From Acanthamoeba castellanii str. Neff (Eukaryota > Discosea > Longamoebia > Acanthamoebidae): a stretch of 13,119 nt of DNA. Below are positions 1 to 7,301 of the stretch, piece after piece. The DNA lies in assembly GCF_000313135.1 (NCBI RefSeq), contig NW_004457323.1, positions 383,165 to 396,283 on the forward strand. Reading direction: 5' to 3'. A program made the position numbers and the translations under genes. Numbering within the stretch: the stretch's first letter is position 1; each line of letters begins with the position of its first letter. The notes under the pieces are model-generated. The model did not search any database, had not been told where the DNA came from, and saw only the letters and a list, made by a program, of their open reading frames with translations.

Positions 1-122
1 GAAAAGCGAAGCAGTGAAGACAACAAAGGCGAGTACAATCCTCCCTGCCCTCCCTTTATGCTCAGTGCTGATCTGCTTTGGTCTGGTCTGGTCGTGGTTG
101 TAGGTCCAAGCTGCTTGTGATC

Positions 123-2243
123 ATGGGGATCAGGCTTTGGCACCTGGCGAAATCCATCGGAACTGTGGGTATCTTCGACATCATGGGCAACGGCATACCT
201 CTGCCCGTCTCAGTTGGCGTCCTTCGAAGCGCCGTGCGTTGGAGCGTTTACTTTATGTGGCGGCAATTCGACTCCAGGACCCAGCAGGCCGTCTACAAAT
301 GGTCACGACTTCTCGATTGCCCAAGTTTGGCGACGCCGGAGGGCTTCCTGCACTATACCACTTTCATGTGGCGCCTGTCTGTTTATGGCGACCTCTTCGC
401 TTGTGCTGTCCGCAAACAACTTCGTGTACGGCTTCTTACCTTGTCTTTCTCCGTCTTCTCATGCTGATTTAGCGACTTGCAACAACATTTTCTTCACCTT
501 TAGGGCACAAAAGAAGCCACCAAGAGCCACAAGTCTATTAGCGCGCAGGATGAACAACGCGACGACGATGATGACGACAACAACAACGACAATGACGACA
601 ACGACGACGACGATGAGGACGCAAAAGAGCCTCAAGTACGTAGTTGATATTTCGTGTGGGATGCGTGTACGCGAGCGCCCTAATGACCTCTGTCTGGCCC
701 ATTGCAGAGTGCGGTCAACCGCTCCGGCAGTTCTGGAAGCTCCGGAAGCGGCAAGGACAAGCACAACGGGACTAACAGTGGCAACACCGCGACTGATTTA
801 ACGGAAGCGATTCTCCTGTCTAAGGTGCGCCCATGGCTGTCCATTTTGGCATGAATCAATGCCCGAGTACTGACTTTATTTGCCCTCAAGCGCGGCGGAA
901 TACAAGTAGTGTTGGGTAGGACATGCGGCAGCGGAGAACTCCTTGTGCGCAAGACGATGGAAACGTTCAAGCCCTGCATCGACATCAACAACAACAACGA
1001 GTTCAAGGCCTACAAGCTCCTGCAAGGCAAAGGTAAGAAAGAGCACTCAAGTGCTTCGTGTTGGTGCCCGAACAACTGCCCATGTCCTGTGTCTGTTCAG
1101 GTCTGGCGCCCAGGCTCCTCGGCCATCGCTCATTTGGAAAGTACTACTTTGAGCTTGACTTGGAGTACCTACCACCATGCACCATCAACCCAACGGACGG
1201 GAGCGAGATGCAGCTCTTCGCACGCGGGTTGCTACAGGTAAGCCCGACTTCGGTGGTGCGCTCGGTGGGCACAGTTCAAACACTGACAGTCGTTTTGCAT
1301 TCGTGCGCCACGGAAATCTCAAACCATCAGGCGCTCGCAGGCATTCATGAACTCGGCCTTATTCATCTGGACATCAAATCAGGTACGGCGTGAGCCCAAG
1401 ATTACGGCTTCCTGCATTGTGCCCCCACCTAACCGCTTACCAAAAAAACACACCAAGACAACATCATCACCTCGCAAGTTGATGGGAAAGGTGCGCACCA
1501 GCATTGAGTGGTCCGCTGGTCCGGCGTTGGCCAACTGGTTCTTCCCCAGGTTTGCAGGTCAAGTTGATCGATTTCGAGTTCAGTCTCTCGCCACTGAGAA
1601 GCAGCACAGACGATGTGGTATGCCGTGGCACGCCAGGGTATTGCGCTCCCGAGTGTACACAAGCTGAGCGCGACCGAGACTACACGGTGAGCTCATACAA
1701 CTTTCTTGGTTGCATGTTTCGTATCACCACCACCAGTGCATACTTACTTGCGTCCATGTTTCTACCTGCCATGGTTCAGGCTGTGCTGCGCAACGGCGGA
1801 GCAGCAGATGTCTTTGCGGCAGGCCTTGTGCTCCTGGAGAAGCTGCTGGACATTCAATATCTCTACAACCACCAGCGGGAGAGCGAGGCGCTGACGGCCT
1901 ACCTGTCACAGCTGATGGCCGAGGACTTGTCGCACAAGGAGCGATGCGACCGCCTTGCGAGCAAGCTGAAAGCCCTGAAGATGAAGCGGTTCGAGACCTT
2001 CCCCTTCCTTGCAGTTGTCTGAACTTACGTGTTTATGCGGTTATCCTTGTCTGCAGCGGCAAGCGGCCGCCGGTTGTGTTGCTGGGTGAGGCAGCTGGCG
2101 CCATGGCGCTGGACCTCGTGCACAAGCTCACGCAGCACTTGGTCCCTGCTCGCTACACTGCCGCACAGGCTCTCTTACATCCCTTCGTCACCGGTGCAGT
2201 TGCGCCCCGTTGCATTTGCCCGAGCCGAACGTGGGCGACGTGA
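123..2243 (+). CDS. Protein kinase with acidic N-terminal region, about ten exons (N-terminus uncertain)
   Basis: Probable Ser/Thr kinase. Phase-consistent exons: about 123-425, 504-635, 708-824, 891-1032, 1101-1237, 1331-1382, 1458-1490, 1550-1686, 1780-1988 (or 2013) and 2057 (or 2064)-2243, about 480 residues in all. Exon 1 has no recognised domain, and its reading frame also runs upstream of the ATG at 123, so the gene may begin outside the window. Exons 2-3 encode an Asp/Asn-rich tract, then a Ser/Gly stretch. The kinase domain follows: a degenerate glycine loop (LGRTCGSGELL), VRK lysine, catalytic loop HLDIKSDN, DFE in place of DFG, activation segment RGTPGYCAPE, DVFAAG, and a final ARYTAAQALLHPF. 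The catalytic Lys, Asp, Asn and Mg-binding Asp are present, so activity is plausible. HLD makes it a non-RD kinase, and the Gly-to-Glu change in DFG is odd. The family is not assigned. The stop codon lies in duplicated DNA. The exon 9/10 junction is unresolved. Confidence 0.75.
561..620 (+). repeat. Trinucleotide-rich tract coding Asp/Asn run
   Basis: An imperfect GAC/GAT/AAC codon run inside exon 2 of the first kinase gene. In the coding frame it gives a nearly pure Asp/Asn stretch followed by Glu-Asp-Ala-Lys-Glu. It is a low-complexity acidic linker ahead of the kinase domain and a likely site of length variation. The opposite strand reads as a valine run, which is an artefact. Confidence 0.8.
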
Positions 2244-2540
2244 GCGGCGACGAAGAGAACGGCCGCCAGCGGGGCGACAACAACGACAACGACGACGAAG
2301 CGGACGACGACGTGCTGGGCGGGAGCCAGGCGGACTACTACGGCAAGACACGGGAGAGCGCCGAAGGGCAGGAGAAGCCGGCCCAGCCGCTGGGCGCGAT
2401 CAACATCGCCGAGCTGGAGCGCAAGTACGTCATCAGCGACGTCACCCTCTTCATCAAGAGCTGCTGCGTGCTGGTGGTGGTCATCCTCCTCTTCTTCCTC
2501 CATTCTTTCCTCAGTACGTATTCTCCACTACGCGTGCAGT
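2237..2540 (+). pseudogene. Ectopic copy of part of permease exon 8 and its splice donor
   Basis: Positions 2237-2514 match 10032-10309 with no gaps and only four substitutions (2332, 2350, 2361 and 2375), about 98.6% identity. The match covers the acidic loop and the membrane segment at the 3' end of permease exon 8 and includes the GTACGT splice donor. Weaker similarity continues about 25 bases into the intron and then fades into GT-rich sequence. The permease reading frame stays open in the copy, but the flanking exons are absent, so it cannot make a transporter. The kinase frame enters the copy in a different frame and stops at TGA 2241-2243. Because intron sequence is included, the copying was at DNA level and not through mRNA. 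A local assembly error is an alternative explanation. Confidence 0.88.
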
Positions 2541-2781
2541 GTGTGTGGTGTGTGCGCGTGGTGTGCGTGAGACCGAAGGTGCAGCATCAAGACCGGAGAG
2601 GCGCCTATGGAAGGGTTACTTCGCAACGGCAACAATGAAACAACACCTGCTACGATGTAGGAGTAACTTACAGTTTTATTTGCATTTGTTGTAGGTTTTG
2701 ATTACAGCGCTATGCTGATAATCAAGATTACCCACCGGAGAGAGAGAGGGAAAAGACTGAAGGGCTGGAGCTGATGATGGT
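2541..2781. other. Convergent intergenic region between first kinase and cellulase
   Basis: This holds a short GT-rich stretch (about 2538-2570) that continues the intron-like end of the duplicated segment, followed by unremarkable sequence and the 3' untranslated region of the cellulase. No gene was recognised. The + strand shows no AATAAA for the kinase in this interval. Confidence 0.6.
2675..2680 (-). promoter_or_regulatory. Candidate polyadenylation signal of the cellulase gene
   Basis: AATAAA on the minus strand, about 100 nt downstream of the cellulase stop codon. The position suits a 3'-end processing signal, but one hexamer is weak evidence on its own. Confidence 0.45.
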
Positions 2782-4610
2782 TCAGGCCCAGGGGGAGGTG
2801 ATGGTCTGGGGCGCGCCGCCGTTGACGACGAAGGTGAGGCTCGACTTGCACGCGTGGCCGTTGGTCGAGGTGAAGGTCCACATGTGAGGCAGCCAGGCCG
2901 GGGTCATCACCACCAGGCCCTGTCCGTTGCCGCAGTCGATCGAGACCGACTCCGAGCCGGGAATCGTCACCGCCACCCACCAGGCGCTCGTGCCACTGTT
3001 GTGTGATGATGACAATATATGTTAGCAATATGTTGGTTTGTGCACACAACATGTTCGGAGTTGGGTACGTACACATAGAAGCTGAATCCGCCAGTGGTGG
3101 GCGGGTTGGACGGGGCGGCGGGGGACGACGAGGCGGAGGGCCGAGGGGCAGCCGGGGAAGACGAAGCCGAGGGCTGCGGTGCGGCAGGCGACGCCGAAGC
3201 AGAGGCCTTGGGCGCTGCCGGCGAAGAGGAGGCCGACGGCTGGGGCGCGGCGGGCGACGCCGAAGCAGAGGCCTTGGGCGCAGCCGGCGAAGAGGAGGCC
3301 GAGGGCTTGGGCGCCGCAGGAGACGACGAAGCCGAGGGAGCGGCGGACGACGAGGCCGAGGGCTTGGGCGCGGCAGGCGACGCCGAACCCGAGGGCGCCG
3401 GCTGGTTGCCGCCGTTGATGCAGACCTGACCCTGGGCGTTGACCGCGAACTTGGTCGGCGCGGAGACCAGGTCAGCCAGGAGAGCCAGCTTGCCCGAATC
3501 GGGCGAGCTCCAGTCGTCCTTCAGCAGGCCGCCGGTGTCACCCGAGTTGGGGTTGAGGCACCAGAAGAACTGGCCGGTCGAGTCCTTGGTCTTGAGATAG
3601 GCCGCCAGGGCCTCCATCCACACGCGGTCCTTGCCGCTGAACGGGCCGCCCCACTCGCCGATGACGAAGGCGCGGTCGGTGGCGGCGGGGATGAAGCCCC
3701 AGTGGTCCTCCCAGATGGCGGGCATGTTGGCGGGGAAGTTGCCGGCCGAGAAGTAGGACTGGCCGAACACGTTGGGGCCGTAGACGTGCGGGGAGTAGAC
3801 CAGCTTGGCCGGGTGGTCGATCACCACGGGGTTGGTGCGGGCTCCGGTCAGGTTCTCGCCCCAGAAGCAGTTCTCGCGGCACGGCGGCGAGTTGGACACG
3901 CCCTCGACGAACATAAGGAAGCGGTCGCTCACGGCGCTGGCGATGGCGTTGGCCAGGCGGGCGGCGCCCAGGTTCCAGTCGGTGGCGGTGTTGCCGGTGC
4001 CCCAGGTGGAGCTGTGGGGCTCGTTCTTGAGGTCGGCGGCGACGACGTTCCACTGGTTCTTGTAGCGCTGGAGGAGCTTGGTCCAGCCGGCGATGACCTT
4101 GGACTCGGGGTTGGCCCCGTTGTACCACAGGCCGTCGCTCATGAACTGGTCGGGCGCGAAGGAGTGGAGGTCGAGCATGACCACGATACCGCGGGCGGCG
4201 GCGCCCTGGATGACCTTGTCCATGACCTGGAGGGAGTTGAGGCCCTGCAGGTCGGCGTTGGCGCCGGCGCCGTAGTTGATGCCGTTGGGCGACTTCTCGT
4301 TCAGCACCAGCTCCAGGTGGAACGGCAGGCGGATGGCGTTGAAGCCCTGCGCGGCCAGGAAGTCCAGGAAGAAGGTGTAGGAGTTGGCCCACAGGCCGTG
4401 CACGGTGCAGGCCGCGGTCTCGAAGCCGAACCAGGAGGTGCCCTTGAGGTGGAAGCGCTGGCCGTTGACCCAGAGCTTGCCCGCCTCCGAGGTGAAGTTG
4501 AGCGCGGTGGGCGCGTAGCAGGTGGACTGGCCCACGGTGGGCGCGCTCATGAAGACGATGGAGGCGAGAGCCAGGGCGCAAGCCCACATCAACCAAGCTT
4601 GACCGTTCAT
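2782..4610 (-). CDS. Secreted GH5 endoglucanase with Ser/Pro/Ala linker and expansin-C-like domain
   Basis: Predicted to hydrolyse beta-1,4-glucan outside the cell. Exon 1 is 4610-3073 and exon 2 is 2995-2782. The 77-nt intron (GTACGT...CAACAG) splits a Val codon; the product has 583 residues. It starts with ATG and a hydrophobic signal peptide (residues 1 to about 28). The GH5 domain spans about 35-390: IRLP (Arg94), acid/base Glu197 in DLKNEP, His275/Tyr277 in SPHVYGP, nucleophile Glu319 in VIGEWGG, and Trp350 before LNPNSGDTGG. These motifs resemble the largely bacterial GH5_1 endoglucanases (from memory). Residues 404-503 are a repeat linker. The C-terminal ~75 residues (SAWWVAVTIPGSESVSID onward) resemble the expansin C-terminal/CBM63 beta-sandwich, which would bind cellulose; this assignment is less certain. 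In an encysting amoeba, a role in cyst-wall remodelling or feeding is likely (inference). Confidence 0.93.
2996..3072 (-). other. Intron of the cellulase gene
   Basis: A 77-nt GT-AG intron with donor GTACGT and acceptor CAACAG, phase 2. Reading through it hits a stop soon after the junction, and removing it joins the linker to the C-terminal carbohydrate-binding-like domain. It therefore marks the domain boundary. Confidence 0.8.
3102..3401 (-). repeat. 33-bp tandem repeats coding Ser/Pro/Ala linker
   Basis: About eight imperfect 11-residue units of the type SPAAPKPSASS, with alternating KASASA and QPSASS forms that create a 66-bp higher-order unit. They encode a flexible linker, probably O-glycosylated, between the GH5 domain and the C-terminal domain. 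The repeat is likely to vary in copy number between strains. Confidence 0.88.
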
Positions 4611-4792
4611 CCTTTGTTACTGCAAAGATGACAAGAAGAGGGTGAGTGCCATGCTTGTTGAAGCAGAAGAAGAAGAAGAACAGAAGGTGGGTACCAGTAG
4701 ATGGAACAGTTCAAGTGTGTTTTGGTTGTGGTTGAGTACTCAGTAGGTGTTGGGTGGTGAGTAGTGAAGATAAAGAGACCAGGCCAGGCCCC

Positions 4793-4799
4793 TTTTATA
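4793..4799 (-). promoter_or_regulatory. TATA box of the cellulase gene
   Basis: TATAAAA on the minus strand, followed by GGGGCC, about 183 nt upstream of the cellulase ATG. Transcription would be expected to start about 30 nt downstream, leaving a 5' untranslated region of about 150 nt with a GAA-rich run (4663-4684 on the + strand). Confidence 0.65.
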
Positions 4800-4810
4800 C
4801 CTGTGAGCGG

Positions 4811-5221
4811 AGGCGGAGTACGTTCACTTCCGCGGCCCCGAGGCCGGTGGTCGTTGGTGTCGCGCTGTGCGATGGCCTCCAGACCACCACCCCCCCGACG
4901 AACTGCATCATACTATAGGAGTTAGAGGCCGTGAGCTCGACATAAAAACCAGGCCCAATAGCTGGGCTTGTTCCGCGGAAAGAGAGCAGTCAGCCAATCG
5001 GGCCTTCCTGGAGCTTAGGAGTTGTGCCCTAAGGGATCACGGAGTTGCAGCCACAAGGCGTTCCCATTGGTGGATCGTAAACCAGTTGGTGATCTTTGCG
5101 ATGCACATGTGCATGGAGTTGGGGCTCGCATACAATGCAATGAATGATGTGCATGCTATGAAGTGAATGTTGTGACGTTCGACGTATGAAGCTTTGCCAC
5201 AGGAGAAGAAAGTGTTGTGTG
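4811..5221. other. Intergenic region between cellulase promoter and pseudokinase 3' end
   Basis: No convincing coding sequence. It contains a CCAAT at about 4994-4998, a reverse CCAAT near 5068, and two small hairpins: 4951-4969 (GCCCA arm, ATAGC loop) and 5014-5033 (CTTAGG/CCTAAG arms, 8-nt loop). It probably combines upstream regulatory DNA of the cellulase with the 3' untranslated region of the kinase-like gene. Both flanking genes are transcribed on the minus strand. Confidence 0.5.
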
Positions 5222-6688
5222 TCACTGGACGCTCGTGGTGCCTGCGAGCAACTCGAGGGCGGTGATGATCCTGGTCAGGCTGGCCACGACCTGGCGAACC
5301 CGCGACAGAGGTGAGCTTTGGAGAGGGGGGGCGAACTGCGAGGCGTCTGACGCACCTCGAGCATGGTGGGGCGTTGGGCGGGAGATTGAGCCCAGCACCG
5401 CGCGATGAGCCTGTTCACCGCTACGGGCATCGTGTCGTCGGAGAGCAGCGGCCGCTCCATTCGGTCCGTAACAGCCTGAGAACAAACACTTGAGAATACG
5501 TAGCACCGACGGAACGCACGACACACACGATGCGCACGACGCACAACACACACGACACACGACACACACATAGCTCAAGGTACCTCACGGAAGGCGAGGA
5601 GGTCGTCGAAGCCGGAGAAGGCGAAGTCGTTGTGGATCACCTCCCACATCGCCAGACCAAAGCTGTACACTGCGGGGCGTAAGGTACGGAGCAAGCCGGT
5701 CATGTGAGTGAGTGAGTGAGTGGGTGAGCGAGTGAGACCGGGCCAGTTGCCACAGGGACAGGAGACCCTACCATCGGCTTTCCTGCCATCAAACGGCTCG
5801 GGCCGCCACAGCTCGGGAGCTGTTCCGTGTTTTGCCAAGTTGACGGTGAGCGACATGGGTCAGTGTGTGTGTCTGTTGTGTGTGCAGTGCGTGTCGTGTG
5901 CGTCGTGTGCGTCGTGTGTATGTTACCCATGTACAGCGGTGTCCCGTGAAAGTGATCGTCGGGCTTGGGGTGCATGTCACCCCGCTGCACCTCGGCGAAC
6001 ATCCACCCGCCCAACTTGGCTCGGTTGCCCACCACCTGGTTTCCATTCGTGCGGTTTCGTTGCGTGTGCGTGTGCGTGTGCGTGTGCGGTGTGGTGCGTG
6101 CGGTGTGGTGCGTGCGGTCAGCTCAGACAAAGAAGAGCGGAAAGTGAGGTGACGAAGCGACGATAGTACCAGCCAGTGCGAGGGCTTGACGTCCCTGTGA
6201 ATCACGTGCATGCTGTGCGCCCAGGCCAGGGCCTGCGCGATGTCGCGCGCGTAGGCCAACATGCGCAGCAGCGAGATCGAGCGCCGCCGCTCCTCCTTGG
6301 CCGAGCCCGAGCTCGGTCCGGGTGCGGGCAGGAGGTCGTAGTCGCACACCTCGGTGATGACCTCGCCGTGGGTGGTGGCGGCCAGCAGGGTCACGATGTG
6401 GGGGTGGCGCAGCAGGGCGTAGGCCTGCAGGTTGGCCCGTCGAGTAGCGGCGGGCGGGTTGTCGTCGCTACGCTGGCGGCTGACGATGACGTCGGTACCG
6501 TGTACGACGGCACGGCGCCACTCGCGCAGGGCACGGCCGCCTAGCAGCTCGCCCGGCACGATGTGCTCGCTGGCAATGATGGGCAGCAGGCCTGCGCCCC
6601 CGCCCTCCTCGCCAATTTGCAAAGATTTGAAGGGGGTGGCCAGTCCGGGTGAAGATGTAGACGAATCGTTTTTGCTCCTCCATCTCAA
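5222..6688 (-). CDS. TKL-family protein kinase domain, predicted pseudokinase (5' end unresolved)
   Basis: Six phase-consistent exons: 6688-6170, 6035-5927, 5819-5772, 5669-5584, 5475-5356 and 5290-5222, stop TGA at 5222-5224. The fold is complete: RHPHIV after helix C, VIHRDVKPSHWL, TPLYM joining APELW across an intron, DVYSFGLAMWEV, and CWAQSPAQRPTMLE. The order and motifs fit TKL/MAP3K-like kinases. Key catalytic residues are changed: the VAVK lysine is Ser (VIVS), the helix C Glu position appears to be Asn, the catalytic-loop Asn is His (KPSH), and DFG is replaced by GWM in AKLGGWMF. Only the HRD Asp and the structural APE Glu and RP Arg remain. It probably acts as a scaffold or regulator and not as an enzyme. 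No in-frame ATG precedes the domain, and the frame at 6688 opens with a non-ATG codon, so an upstream exon is probably missing from this model. Confidence 0.85.
5517..5572. repeat. CA-rich imperfect repeat in pseudokinase intron
   Basis: Imperfect CACGACACA-type units lie just downstream of the exon 4 donor of the pseudokinase gene. Read in the gene's direction this is GTGTGTCG-rich. It is the same base composition as the heptamer array in the permease gene. Confidence 0.7.
5702..5735. repeat. GTGA tetranucleotide microsatellite in pseudokinase intron
   Basis: About eight GTGA/GTGG/GCGA units lie between exons 3 and 4 of the pseudokinase gene. It is a simple repeat with no coding role. Confidence 0.75.
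6058..6119. repeat. GTGCGT-type hexanucleotide repeat in pseudokinase intron 1
   Basis: Tandem GTGCGT/GCGTGT units, then two TGGTGCGTGCGG-type units, fill most of the intron between exons 1 and 2 (6036-6169). It is low complexity and non-coding. A related GTGTCGTGTGCGTCG tract occupies 5868-5920 in the next intron. Confidence 0.7.
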
Positions 6689-7301
6689 AATAATAACGAA
6701 TGCTCAGTGATGCAGGTGGCTCTATCGGGTAGTGATCAAGCCCTTGCCCCTCGGGATTGATGCCGCAAGCATCTTGACGAGGGGAAGTCTCTGGAACAAA
6801 CCAAGGAAAACTGGCCCAAGAGTGGCCATGTTTTTCTCTTTAGGGGTTTGATTGTTTATTGGCTTGAAGAACTAAACAACAAGGAAGAGTAGTTGATGGT
6901 TAGCCCTTCCACCCAGGAAGGAACACCACCAGGTGGATGCCATGACTGACTCCTAACAGCTGAGTCTTGGCACAAGGCCCAAGGCGCGTTGGGTGGAGTT
7001 AGGTGTGGTGGGCTTAGCATTCCTAGCATGCCAGCAGCATTTTCGCCTGCTGTTTCGTTTATTAAAAATGACCTGCGGGCTTGGTGCGCTCGTTCCTCTT
7101 CCTCTGGCCGCTCTCGTCTGCTCCATCTACGCACGGCCGTGGTTTAGTACTGCACCACCTCTTCCACAGCGCCGTACAAACGTGAATGGTCAGAGATCGG
7201 TTTGCTAGAGATTGAGATTTAATCGGCCGACCTGCGATTTGGAGGTGGAGATTGGATTGGTGGAGGAAAGAAGGAGGGAAGACGTCTGTGGCCTCCACAA
7301 C
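6689..7301. other. Divergent intergenic region between pseudokinase and permease
   Basis: About 600 bp separates the - strand pseudokinase from the + strand permease. No exon was confidently recognised, although the missing first exon of the pseudokinase should lie here or be very short. There is no clear TATA box for either gene. An A/T-rich ATTAAAAATG at about 7061-7070 is the nearest candidate core element for the permease. The rest is unremarkable. Confidence 0.45.

Noticed and set aside
459..764. Minus-strand frame with a long valine/isoleucine run resembling a membrane segment
   Set aside because: It is the complement of the Asp/Asn codon tract in the kinase gene, whose exons on the + strand join in phase.
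2210..2638. The open + strand frame in the duplicated segment as an independent functional gene
   Set aside because: It has no ATG start in that frame before the copied part and no partner exons, and it ends in GT-rich intron-like sequence. It is treated as a gene fragment.
3538..4596. A 352-codon frame on the minus strand inside the cellulase
   Set aside because: It is a +1 shifted shadow of the GH5 frame, rich in Arg/Pro/His, with no family motif.
3003..4631. A 542-codon open frame on the + strand opposite the cellulase
   Set aside because: It is the mirror of a GC-rich, repeat-containing gene. Its translation is Gly/Arg/Val-rich without motifs, whereas the minus strand has signal peptide, catalytic residues, intron and TATA box.
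4900..5040. Possible tRNA or structured RNA gene in the intergenic region
   Set aside because: The hairpins do not form a cloverleaf and no A-box or B-box promoter pair was seen.
5789..6688. A single 299-codon reading of the pseudokinase without splicing
   Set aside because: Beyond the exon 1 donor at 6169 it runs into a GT-repeat intron and loses kinase motifs. The spliced model restores the activation segment and the C-lobe.
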